From positions 1 through 15,237 of the forward strand of contig JAIPEV010000021.1 of NCBI GenBank assembly GCA_021736965.1: a stretch of 15,237 bases of DNA. Direction: 5' to 3'. Shown here one piece after another: positions 7,300-14,576 of this stretch (positions are counted from its first letter, which is position 1; each line of letters begins with the position of its first letter). This stretch comes from Halanaerobiales bacterium. GTDB lineage: Bacteria > Bacillota > Halanaerobiia > Halanaerobiales > M55B127. The translations under genes were made by a program, and so were the position numbers. The notes under the pieces are model-generated. The model saw only the letters and a list, made by a program, of their open reading frames with translations, ran no database searches and was not told where the DNA came from.

Positions 7300-9436
7300 T
7301 TTTATCATCCTTTTTAATCTCTTTTATTAAATTATCAGGATATTCGATACGTTGATGGTATATCCCAGTAAGAATCTGGACAAAACTCTCAGCAATTAAA
7401 TCTAACTCATGTAAGGTTAAAGCTGACTCATCTAACTGACCATCATTTAGTTTTTCTCTGATCAGTTCTTTCACAAATAACTCAATCCTATTATGATTAT
7501 TTTTACTAAAGTTTTTAGATCTAACTGCAGCTTCAACTGTATCTGCTAACATAATTATAGCGGCTTCTTTTGATTTTGGTTTGGGTCCATCATATCTAAA
7601 ATCACTTTCTTTTATATTACCATGTTTACTTTCTTCAACAGCCTGTTTGTAAAAAAACGATATTAAACCAGTTCCTTGATGTTGAATAATAATATCTTTA
7701 ATTACCTTGGGTAAGTTATATTTATTTGCGAAATCTATTCCATCTTTAACATGTGATTTTATAATTAATGCACTTAAATTTGGAGATGTTTTGCTATGTG
7801 GATTATCTCCACCAAATTGGTTGTCAGAAAAAAAGTAAGGCCTTTTTAACTTTCCGATATCATGAAAATATGCCCCAACTCTTGTTAAAAGAGAATTAGC
7901 TCCAATCTTGTCAGCAGCATTTTCTGCCAAATTACCAACGATTATACTATGATGATAAGTACCTGGAGCTTCTACTAAAAGTCTTTTTAACAAAGGGTGG
8001 CTAGGATTAGACAGTTCTAATAGTTTAACCGATGATGTTAAATCAAATATATTTTCAAGATAAGGAAGTAATCCATTTGCCAAAATCGCTACAAATACAC
8101 CATTTAAGATAGCCATTGATGTCGACCACAATAGTTCTGTCCAATTATTTGTAAGATCTATTAATGTAACACCAGCAACAAAAATAACTAAAGTAATACT
8201 AACATTAAACCCAGCTTTTATTAGATCTGTTCTTTGATTAACTTTGCTTGCATTAATAATACCAACCAGACCACCTACAAAAACAACTGCTGCAGCTATA
8301 AATAGATTACCAAAAATCATTGCTATAAGTAAACTAATAAATGTAGTCACAACTAAAGCTATTTGCGTGTTTATTAAAACAGTAATCAAAATTGATACAG
8401 TAGCAGCTGGTACTAGATATACAATATAAATTGGTTGGAATATACTTATTATTTTTGCTAATAATAAGATCAAAATTATTAAGGTTTCTATTAAAATTAT
8501 AAGATTTAAGTTATTCCAAATTTCTTTTTCATAGTACTTTATATAATAACCTAATAAAAATAGTAATACAGTTAAAGTAACTAATACCCCTAAAAGGTTA
8601 ACATAGTTTATCTTTGGTTTTCTTAATCCTAAGGCTTCTAATACTTGGATATCATCTCTGGTGACAATATCCCCTTTTCTAATTATATTTTCACCTTTTA
8701 AAATCGTTCTTTTTACTGGTTCTACTTCTCTTAGAGCTTCCTGCTGTCTCTGTTCTGTAGCATCTAAATCTAAGATCATATTGGGTTCTATGTTGTTGGT
8801 TAATATATTAACTAAAACTAACCTGTATTCTCTTTCAAAGTTAGTTTCTAAAGCTAGTTGATTTATTCTATTCCTAATTTCAATGATGTTTTCAGGGAAG
8901 ATTCTTTCCTGCAATATCTCTTCTATAATCTCAGTGGCCTTATCCCTAAGAGCTTCAATTTTAGAAAGATCAGCTCTGATAAGAAGACTAAGATCACTTA
9001 TACTAACATTCAAATTATTATTAGATTTTATTTCATTTAAAACCTGATTATTAAACTGGCTTCCATTCAAATTTATTATCTCAGTCTTTGTATTTAAAAT
9101 AGTGTTGAATATATTGTTAATATTATTTAGGATTTTTCTGTTTATAGACTTATCTTCCTCATAAACTTTTGAAGCAGATTCAACAGCAATTTCTCTTAAC
9201 TGTTCTGTTTTTGTTTGATCAACAAAGGTAACTGCACGTGGAGCGACTATATCTGTTCTACTTACCTGTCCTACTTCAAGATCAATCTGATTAGGAAAAA
9301 AGTTAAAAGAAAGAATTACTGCAATTATGATAAAGAAAATTATAAAGCTTAATCTTTTTTTAAATATATTATTTACTTTAAACTCAAAATTATATAGATC
9401 ATTGAACCATTTTTTACTACGGTTCCAAATTTGCAT
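7277..9436 (-). CDS. pgpH: PgpH-type 7TM-HD cyclic-di-AMP phosphodiesterase
   Basis: PgpH (YqfF) hydrolyses c-di-AMP to pApA at the membrane; c-di-AMP controls potassium and osmotic balance. The 719-residue product has an N-terminal membrane helix (about 29-46), a large extracytoplasmic 7TMR-HDED domain (about 47-285), seven clustered membrane helices (about 288-465) and a cytoplasmic HD domain (about 480-700). HD-site residues are H495/H496 in GTYHHSIIV, H525-D526 in YFHDIGKL, H586 in IIQHQGTG and D642 in ADTVEAA. The start has GGGAG 6 nt before the ATG, inside the last codons of phoH, whose stop ends 2 bp upstream. The charged tail (KKDDKNDKNGNK) is encoded where ybeY begins. Confidence 0.96.
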   Translation of the reverse strand: MQIWNRSKKWFNDLYNFEFKVNNIFKKRLSFIIFFIIIAVILSFNFFPNQIDLEVGQVSRTDIVAPRAVTFVDQTKTEQLREIAVESASKVYEEDKSINRKILNNINNIFNTILNTKTEIINLNGSQFNNQVLNEIKSNNNLNVSISDLSLLIRADLSKIEALRDKATEIIEEILQERIFPENIIEIRNRINQLALETNFEREYRLVLVNILTNNIEPNMILDLDATEQRQQEALREVEPVKRTILKGENIIRKGDIVTRDDIQVLEALGLRKPKINYVNLLGVLVTLTVLLFLLGYYIKYYEKEIWNNLNLIILIETLIILILLLAKIISIFQPIYIVYLVPAATVSILITVLINTQIALVVTTFISLLIAMIFGNLFIAAAVVFVGGLVGIINASKVNQRTDLIKAGFNVSITLVIFVAGVTLIDLTNNWTELLWSTSMAILNGVFVAILANGLLPYLENIFDLTSSVKLLELSNPSHPLLKRLLVEAPGTYHHSIIVGNLAENAADKIGANSLLTRVGAYFHDIGKLKRPYFFSDNQFGGDNPHSKTSPNLSALIIKSHVKDGIDFANKYNLPKVIKDIIIQHQGTGLISFFYKQAVEESKHGNIKESDFRYDGPKPKSKEAAIIMLADTVEAAVRSKNFSKNNHNRIELFVKELIREKLNDGQLDESALTLHELDLIAESFVQILTGIYHQRIEYPDNLIKEIKKDDKNDKNGNK

Positions 9437-9438
9437 AA

Positions 9439-10401
9439 TTAACTCCCACTTTCGTACCTCTCATACGCTTTTATAATATCTTTAACTAAATCATGTCTTA
9501 CAACATCTTGATTTGTTAGATAGACAAATTCGATTCCTTTGATCTCCTTAAGAATCTTACGAACTTGGTTTAATCCAGAGTTAGAATTTCTGGGTAGATC
9601 TATCTGTGTAATATCACCTGTTATTACAGCATGTGAGTTAAAACCAATCCTGGTTAAAAACATCTTCATCTGTTCAGGAGTAGTGTTTTGAGCTTCATCT
9701 AGTATTACAAAAGAATCATCTAAGGTTCTACCTCTCATATAGGCAAGAGGTGCAACTTCAATTATATCTTTTTCTAAATACTGACTTACTTTTTCAGGAC
9801 CTAAAATATCATATAAAGCATCGTACAAAGGTCGTAAATATGGATCTACTTTATCCTGCATATCTCCTGGTAAAAAACCTAAATTTTCACCAGCTTCTAT
9901 AGCAGGTCTTGTTAATACTATTCTATTTGCATCTTTATTTAATAAACTTTTTACCGCCATTACCATTGCAAGATAAGTCTTGCCGGTTCCAGCTGGACCA
10001 ATAGAAAATACAATATCTGAATTTTTGATGGCCTCAACATAGTACTTTTGACCCAAAGTTTTAACCTTGATCCTTCTACCTTTGAAATTCACTTGTAGAA
10101 CCTCATCATATATATTAGATAACTTCAAATCTTTATCTTTACTGAGTAGTTCTATAGCATATTTAACCTGTTTTTTATCAATGTTTTTACCATCATCAGC
10201 TATTTTTATTAATTCTTCTATTATTCTTTTTGCCAACTGAGTACTATTATTGCTCCCAGTTATCTTAACCTTACTCCCTCTAGCTATTATATTAACATTA
10301 AGTTTTTTCTCTATTATTTTTAAATTTTGATCTTGATTCCCAAAAACATTTCTAGAAATATGATAATCACCAATATCTAAACTATCTTCAACCGGTACCA
10401 C
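9439..10401 (-). CDS. phoH: PhoH-like P-loop ATPase
   Basis: PhoH-family proteins are cytoplasmic P-loop ATPases related to the helicase half of superfamily 1; in Firmicutes the gene sits beside pgpH-ybeY and an RNA metabolism role is suspected but not proven. With the start used here the product is 320 residues. An N-terminal KH-like segment is followed by the ATPase domain with Walker A GPAGTGKT (135-142) and Walker B VILDEAQN (222-229), where D225-E226 are catalytic. The longest frame begins at a TTG (10416) that lies immediately before its own ribosome site. AGGAGG followed by 6 nt leads to GTG at 10401, which is much better placed. This is the first gene of the long operon, with its own promoter and a roughly 100-nt leader. 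Confidence 0.95.
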   Translation of the reverse strand: MVPVEDSLDIGDYHISRNVFGNQDQNLKIIEKKLNVNIIARGSKVKITGSNNSTQLAKRIIEELIKIADDGKNIDKKQVKYAIELLSKDKDLKLSNIYDEVLQVNFKGRRIKVKTLGQKYYVEAIKNSDIVFSIGPAGTGKTYLAMVMAVKSLLNKDANRIVLTRPAIEAGENLGFLPGDMQDKVDPYLRPLYDALYDILGPEKVSQYLEKDIIEVAPLAYMRGRTLDDSFVILDEAQNTTPEQMKMFLTRIGFNSHAVITGDITQIDLPRNSNSGLNQVRKILKEIKGIEFVYLTNQDVVRHDLVKDIIKAYERYESGS

Positions 10402-10450
10402 CGGATCCCTCCTCAAAATTAATTTTTTGACCTACTTTTATTTTATTCAA

Positions 10451-10470
10451 GAGGAATTTAAATATTCCTC
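10451..10470 (-). promoter_or_regulatory. Leader hairpin upstream of phoH
   Basis: GAGGAAT and ATTCCTC form a perfect 7-bp stem with a 6-nt AT loop in the 5' untranslated leader, about 50-70 nt before the phoH start. It contains a Shine-Dalgarno-like GGAGG but no start codon in useful range. It could affect mRNA stability or be an operator; no T-run follows, so a terminator is unlikely. Confidence 0.35.
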
Positions 10471-10510
10471 CACATTATTGCCAGTTTTTATATAACAAGA
10501 TACTATAAAT

Positions 10511-10538
10511 ATTATAACATATTATTGTTATCTTACAA
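10511..10538 (-). promoter_or_regulatory. Predicted sigma-A promoter of the phoH-recO operon
   Basis: On the minus strand TTGTAA (10538-10533) and a perfect TATAAT (10516-10511) are separated by 16 nt. The predicted start of transcription is near 10504, giving a leader of about 100 nt to the phoH GTG. It is the only convincing promoter between the CcpN-like gene and phoH. Confidence 0.6.
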
Positions 10539-10553
10539 GTACTGTAAATATGA

Positions 10554-10593
10554 AATGTCAGATCATGGAAAGATATCCCTTTGATCTGACATT
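10554..10593 (-). terminator. 12-bp perfect inverted repeat; possible terminator downstream of the CcpN-like gene
   Basis: AATGTCAGATCA (10554-10565) and TGATCTGACATT (10582-10593) are perfectly complementary with a 16-nt spacer that can itself pair weakly (GGA with TCC). It lies just upstream of the phoH -35 box. On the minus strand it is followed by TCATATTTAC, only moderately T-rich. It may stop transcripts coming from the CcpN-like gene before the phoH promoter, act as an operator, or be a trace of a mobile element. The structure is certain; the role is not. Confidence 0.4.
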
Positions 10594-10863
10594 ATAACTT
10601 TATTACTTTTTGTGTTATTTTAGTATTACTAATCTCATAATATTTGTAAAGTCTGGATTAAATATATCTTTAAAAAAATACTCAGGTTTTCTCGCAACAG
10701 TATGGTATGTTTTATTAATCTAATAGTCCCAGTTTCACTTCTAAATAGCAAAGTGTTTGAAATAGCACTATTACAAATATATCTAATTCACTGTATTAAA
10801 TCACCGTCGTAATAAACTATATCGATCAGCTATTACACTACAGCTAAGGTATTTGGTAAACCA

Positions 10864-11069
10864 TTAGCTATGATAGTTATTCCTTTTACTTACAGGATCA
10901 AAAGCTATATCTAGTTGAGGCTATACAAAACCACAACCAATTTCTTAACCGATATATAAGTAAGATGCTTGATCTTTTTTCCTTTGTCAATTACTAATTT
11001 ACCATATATTTTTATAGTATCTACAGCAACTCTGTTAGGGGGCTTAATAGCTATAAAATACAAGCCTGA
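10864..11069 (-). pseudogene. Decayed C-terminal fragment resembling an IS110-family transposase
   Basis: A stop-free minus-strand stretch of 52 codons (11069-10914) ends with IYGKLVIDKGKKIKHLTYIS followed by VKKLVVVLYSLN. This fits the C-terminal pattern of IS110/IS116/IS902 transposases: a Y-x-L pair, then KGK, then a basic residue, hydrophobics, a (R/K)KL helix and an (I/L)Y-x-L ending. A one-base shift near 10914 continues as LDIAFDPVSKRNNYHS to a TAA at 10866-10864; a (Y/F)DP tail is also common in that family. Upstream, ATGAAAAGATAG (11081-11070) preceded by GGGGAG puts a TAG at codon 4. The N-terminal RuvC-like catalytic domain is missing, so the fragment is inactive. Recognition is by eye over a short stretch, so it is tentative. 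Confidence 0.45.
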
Positions 11070-11099
11070 CTATCTTTTCATATTAAGTAAAACTCCCCT

Positions 11100-11708
11100 T
11101 TAATCAACATAGTCGACAAAAGTTTTTATAATAGTGGTTTTACTTACTCTACCAACAACCTGATCATTTTGATCGATAACAGGTAAAAAATCAATTTTGT
11201 GTAATCTTATTTTTTTAGCTGCATCAATAAAAGAGCTCTCAGGTGTTATTGATACTATTTTAGGTCTTCTAGTCATTGCCAAACTTACAGGTGTTTTTTT
11301 AAGATTATTTTGTCCGATACTCATTTTTAATAGATCTTTTCTTGATATTACACCACTTATCTTTTCTTGGTCATTGATTACTACAATAGAGCCTACATCT
11401 TCAAGAAACATCTTTATTATTGTGTCATAAATACTTGTTTGTTCATTAACATGGATTGGCTTAGTCATTATTTGACTTACATCCTTGTTATAAAGTTTTT
11501 CAATTTCTTTAATTTTATAGTTTTCTTGAATTAGATAGTATCCAACATTTGGTTTAGCCTCTAATATCTTTAACATCGTTAGGATAGAAAGATCTGACCT
11601 TATGGTAGCTCTGGAAAGCCCTAGTTGATCAGCTATCCTTTTAGAAGATATAGGTCCTTTATCTTTCACAATTTCAATTATTTCACTCTGTCTTTTAGAT
11701 AGTTCCAT
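11100..11708 (-). CDS. CcpN-like transcriptional regulator (HTH plus two CBS domains)
   Basis: The 202-residue product matches CcpN (YqzB), which in Bacillus subtilis represses gluconeogenic genes (gapB, pckA) and responds to nucleotide ligands through its CBS domains. The winged-helix domain (about 5-60) reads KRQSEIIEIVKDKGPIS, then LGLSRATIRSDLSILTM and LEAKPNVGYY, all close to CcpN. CBS1 spans about 75-130 (IMTKPI, GVISRKDLLKM) and CBS2 about 140-198 (AMTRRPKIVSI, GRVSKTTIIKTF). The longest frame starts at 11741, but that is upstream of the expected transcription start. AGGAGG 6 nt before the ATG at 11708 settles the start. It is a single-gene unit with its own promoter. In Bacillus the next gene is ppsR (yqfL); here only decayed sequence follows. 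Confidence 0.88.
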   Translation of the reverse strand: MELSKRQSEIIEIVKDKGPISSKRIADQLGLSRATIRSDLSILTMLKILEAKPNVGYYLIQENYKIKEIEKLYNKDVSQIMTKPIHVNEQTSIYDTIIKMFLEDVGSIVVINDQEKISGVISRKDLLKMSIGQNNLKKTPVSLAMTRRPKIVSITPESSFIDAAKKIRLHKIDFLPVIDQNDQVVGRVSKTTIIKTFVDYVD

Positions 11709-11743
11709 ATAATACCTCCTTTTAACAACTATATTCAGCAATC

Positions 11744-11772
11744 AATATAACATATTAGGCAAAATAATTCAA
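11744..11772 (-). promoter_or_regulatory. Predicted sigma-A promoter of the CcpN-like gene
   Basis: On the minus strand TTGAAT (11772-11767), 17 nt, then TATATT (11749-11744), preceded by TG at the extended -10 position. Transcription would begin near 11737, about 30 nt before the ATG. The region just upstream is very AT-rich and follows the terminator of the preceding operon, so independent expression is likely. Confidence 0.7.
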
Positions 11773-11830
11773 CATTTTGAACAAATTTAGTATAATTATA
11801 TTATATATATGTGTAAAAATAAGATACTAA

Positions 11831-11857
11831 TTAAAAAAACCCCCAATAATGGGAGTT
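11831..11857 (-). terminator. Rho-independent terminator of the nfeD-floA operon
   Basis: On the minus strand AACTCCC (11857-11851), loop ATTATT, GGGGGTT (11844-11838) form a 7-bp GC-rich stem with one G-U pair, and the T-run continues to 11833. It lies 15 bp after the stop of the small membrane protein gene. The + strand also has a T-run after the stem, but no + strand gene runs into it. Confidence 0.85.
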
Positions 11858-11871
11858 CTTTTTTTTTATAT

Positions 11872-12240
11872 TTATTTATCATATTTGGGTCTATCTAGTA
11901 CTTCTTTGATGATTACCCCGTTTATAAAATCATCTTTACTTAATAACAATGTTTTTTTTCTTTTCTTTTTTAACTTTTTTATTTGTATCTTATTATCTTT
12001 TTCTTCTTGTCTTTTTCTTTCAATTTTTTGACTAATACTTTCAGGACGATTATGACTTTCTTGACCTTCAAATACTTGCTCATTAGTTGAAACTTCTTGA
12101 TCATCAATTTGATTTTTTTGTTTTTTTAAATTAGTTTTAAGGCTTTTCTTAAAAGACTGTGAGTTGATAAATTTTAATATTCTCGAAAGCAATATAAAGA
12201 TAATAAAAATTAAGGGCCAGTAAGAAAATATCTCTTCCAT
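11872..12240 (-). CDS. Small single-pass membrane protein of unknown function, linked to floA
   Basis: I do not recognise a named family. The 122-residue product starts MEEIFSYWPLIFIIFILLSR, giving one membrane helix at about 8-24. A polar, Q/N/E-rich region follows (about 40-70), then a strongly basic, probably helical segment (about 73-97) ending in KKLKKKRKK. The C-terminus, DDFINGVIIKEVLDRPKYDK, resembles a short tail (INGxIxxEIL-x-P-P-type) that I associate with small hypothetical proteins in other clostridia. It starts at ATG 12240 with AAGGGGTG about 9 nt upstream, 16 bp after floA, and is the last gene before the terminator. Context suggests a membrane role alongside FloA and NfeD. 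The gene reads as real because of its ribosome site, spacing and lack of any competing frame. Confidence 0.75.
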   Translation of the reverse strand: MEEIFSYWPLIFIIFILLSRILKFINSQSFKKSLKTNLKKQKNQIDDQEVSTNEQVFEGQESHNRPESISQKIERKRQEEKDNKIQIKKLKKKRKKTLLLSKDDFINGVIIKEVLDRPKYDK

Positions 12241-12256
12241 TAATTATTACACCCCT

Positions 12257-13255
12257 TTAGTCTTCTTTTCCTTCATCATATTTTACATCATTATCTTCAC
12301 CAGTATATTGTGATATTCCATCTCTCATTCCGGTATCTGCTTCAATATTTTTATACTTCATATAGTCCATAACACCAAGATTACCCTCTTTAAAGGCGTT
12401 AGCAATTGCTAGAGGTACTTTAGCTTCTGCCTCAACAACCTTTGCTTTCATCTCTTGAACTTCTGCTCTCATCTCTTGCTCTTTAGCTACAGCCATTGCT
12501 CTTCTTTCTTCTGCTTTAGCTTGAGCAATTTCCTTATCTGCCTCAGCTTGATCGATCTGTAACTGTGCACCAATGTTTTTACCTACATCAACATCTGCAA
12601 TATCTATTGAAAGGATTTCAAAAGCAGTTCCTGAATCTAATCCTTTATTCAATACGGTTTTAGATATTGAATCAGGATTTTCTAAAACCTGTTTGTGGGT
12701 ATCAGAAGAACCAACTGTAGTTACTATACCTTCACCTACTCTTGCTAAAACAGTTTCTTCACCTGCCCCACCTACTAGTCTTTCAATATTTGCTCTTACG
12801 GTCACTCTAGCAGTTGCCATGACCTGGATACCATCTCTAGCTACAGCTGTTACTAAAGGTGTCTTTATTACTTTAGGATTTACACTCATTTTAACAGCTT
12901 CTAATACATCTCTACCAGCTAGATCAATAGCTGCTGCTCTTTCAAACATCAAAGGTATCTCTGCTCTTTGAGCTGCTATTAATGCATCTACTACCTTATT
13001 TACATTACCTCCTGCCAAATAATGTGCTTCAAGTTTATCACTGGTTAAATCTAAACCAGCTTTGTGTGATTTAATCAAAGGGCCTACAATGGAAGAAGGT
13101 ACTACCCTTCTTAACCTCATACCAATTAAATTAAAAAAACCTATCTTAACTCCTGCTGCAATAGCAGATATCCATAATCCTAGCGGAATAAAGTAAAAGA
13201 AAATAAAAACAAAAGCAATTACAGCAAAAATAGTTAGTATTGATACTATAGACAT
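12257..13255 (-). CDS. floA: Flotillin-like membrane scaffold protein FloA
   Basis: FloA (YqfA) assembles in functional membrane microdomains and affects membrane fluidity, secretion and signalling. The 332-residue product has normal length. A hydrophobic N-terminal segment (about 5-47) inserts in the membrane as a hairpin. The SPFH/band-7-like domain (about 48-225) contains family blocks such as HYLAGGNVNKVVDALIAAQR and GRDVLEAVKMSVNPKVI. A glutamate-alanine-rich coiled coil (about 232-285) follows with AEADKEIAQAKAEERRAMAV. The ATG at 13255 is 3 bp after nfeD, and its GAGGAGG ribosome site is encoded by the final glutamate codons of nfeD, so the two are tightly coupled. NfeD-FloA pairing is the classical stomatin-operon arrangement. 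Confidence 0.96.
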   Translation of the reverse strand: MSIVSILTIFAVIAFVFIFFYFIPLGLWISAIAAGVKIGFFNLIGMRLRRVVPSSIVGPLIKSHKAGLDLTSDKLEAHYLAGGNVNKVVDALIAAQRAEIPLMFERAAAIDLAGRDVLEAVKMSVNPKVIKTPLVTAVARDGIQVMATARVTVRANIERLVGGAGEETVLARVGEGIVTTVGSSDTHKQVLENPDSISKTVLNKGLDSGTAFEILSIDIADVDVGKNIGAQLQIDQAEADKEIAQAKAEERRAMAVAKEQEMRAEVQEMKAKVVEAEAKVPLAIANAFKEGNLGVMDYMKYKNIEADTGMRDGISQYTGEDNDVKYDEGKED

Positions 13256-13258
13256 TTA

Positions 13259-14545
13259 TTATTCCTCCTCATGAAATAATTTTACAATAACTTTACTACC
13301 CTTTACATCAATTACAGTTACCTTTTCACCTTTATCAATAAACTCACCTTCACTAACAACATCGATTCTCCTATTGTCGATCTCAACAATCCCTGCAGGT
13401 CTAAGTGGAGTAATTGCCTTTCCTCTTTTATTAATTATCTCTTTATCTCCCACAGAAGCAACATATCCTATATCAGTTTTTTGGCTTGTTCTTAATGAAA
13501 TTCTAGACCAAAGTTTTGAACTTCCAAAGTACTTAATAATAAAATAGGTTAATATTAAAGTTGCAATCATTGTTGATGCAATAATATTTATTGCTATTTG
13601 AGGTGACGGGAATAAGAAATATAAACTTATCAATACAGATATGATACCACCTATACCCGTTATTCCAAAACCTGGTACTACAAAAACCTCTAATATTATC
13701 AATAAAAGTCCAATTAAAAACAACACAATTATTCCCCAACTTGCAATTCCATTAATAAGATAACCACTAAAAAATAGTCCAAATGATATCAGACCAACTG
13801 TTCCACCTACACCAAATCCAGGTACTAATATTTCAAATATTAAAGCAGTAAATCCGATAATTAATAAAAAGGAGCTCACATATGGATTAGTTATAAATCC
13901 AACAAATTTATCAATTGTTTGTTCCTCAATAAAGGTTACCTGGCTTATTTTAACCCCTAAATAATTATATAGATTAGAGTCCTGAGCAATTACTTTATCA
14001 ATAAAATTATTTTCTATTGCTTCATCTGAAGTTAAGGTTAAAAGTTTACCTTTTTTTATAACTCCTTTAATTTCTAGATCGACATCTACCATTGCCTCAG
14101 CAATTTCAGGATTTCGTCCCCTGGCTTCAGCAGTTGATTTAAATTCTTTTCTAAGTGCAGATATATACTTCTCTTCATTGGGTCTTGTTTCTGCAGCACC
14201 AATGCTGCTTCCATTTTTCATCACCAATTGACCTCCTGCAAGTGCAATTAATGCACCAGCTGACCAGGCTCGATTTGGTACATAAGTAACAGTTTTTATT
14301 TGAGAATTTAATATTAAATCTTTTATCTTTATTGCTGGATCAATATAACCACCATAGGTATCTAATCTGAAAATTATAAGATCAGCATCAGCCTGAACTG
14401 CTTGCTTAAAGCTACTATTAATAAAAGAAAACATTGCCTGATCAATATCCCCTTCAATTGGAATCTGATAGACAATGTTTGCAGCATTAGCGTGTATAGT
14501 AAAAATTAAAATTAAAAGTACTAGCAAGATTATTTTATTTTTCAT
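13259..14545 (-). CDS. nfeD: Long-form NfeD membrane serine protease
   Basis: Full-length NfeD proteins (archaeal PH1510 type) join a ClpP-class serine protease domain, a membrane domain and a C-terminal OB-fold; they partner with SPFH proteins, and here floA follows 3 bp downstream. The 428-residue product has a signal peptide (about 1-21), a protease domain (about 22-210), four to five membrane helices (about 225-365) and an OB-fold (about 375-428, with GKAITPLRPAGIVEI). The nucleophile fits S95 in NRAWSAGALIALA and the base K136 in EFKSTAEARGRN, aligned by the shared KS-x-A-x3-GRN pattern. The longest frame starts at 14608 inside hinT; GAGGTG 9 nt before the ATG at 14545 and the signal peptide placement favour 14545. 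Many Bacillus NfeDs are shorter and lack the protease, so this is the complete type. Confidence 0.93.
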   Translation of the reverse strand: MKNKIILLVLLILIFTIHANAANIVYQIPIEGDIDQAMFSFINSSFKQAVQADADLIIFRLDTYGGYIDPAIKIKDLILNSQIKTVTYVPNRAWSAGALIALAGGQLVMKNGSSIGAAETRPNEEKYISALRKEFKSTAEARGRNPEIAEAMVDVDLEIKGVIKKGKLLTLTSDEAIENNFIDKVIAQDSNLYNYLGVKISQVTFIEEQTIDKFVGFITNPYVSSFLLIIGFTALIFEILVPGFGVGGTVGLISFGLFFSGYLINGIASWGIIVLFLIGLLLIILEVFVVPGFGITGIGGIISVLISLYFLFPSPQIAINIIASTMIATLILTYFIIKYFGSSKLWSRISLRTSQKTDIGYVASVGDKEIINKRGKAITPLRPAGIVEIDNRRIDVVSEGEFIDKGEKVTVIDVKGSKVIVKLFHEEE

Positions 14546-14576
14546 TAGCTGTTTCACCTCTTTTAAATAAATCATT

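Larger units (their letters stand above)
10417..11099. other. Intergenic region of about 680 bp without an intact gene
   Basis: No frame here carries an intact gene. Going with transcription, 11069-10864 holds a decayed transposase-like stretch. 10863-10594 contains many stops in all the minus frames read and no recognised RNA gene. 10593-10554 is the perfect inverted repeat, 10538-10511 is the phoH promoter, and 10470-10451 is a leader hairpin. An imperfect hairpin, AGCTAAGGT with ACCATTAGCT (10842-10869, one bulge), overlaps the end of the transposase remnant. All other neighbouring genes are separated by fewer than 170 bp, so this gap stands out. In many Firmicutes yqfC and yqfD lie between floA and phoH; neither could be recognised here, even in pieces. 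Confidence 0.7.

Noticed and set aside
10594..10863. tRNA, tmRNA, RNase P RNA or SRP RNA in the long gap
   Set aside because: None of their conserved sequence blocks could be found on either strand by eye.
11070..11081. In-frame TAG at codon 4 after a good ribosome site, considered as pyrrolysine or other readthrough
   Set aside because: The downstream frame soon meets further stops and resembles a decayed transposase end, so gene decay is the simpler explanation.
13533..13739. A 68-codon minus-strand frame inside nfeD
   Set aside because: It is an alternate frame within the nfeD membrane domain, with no family resemblance.
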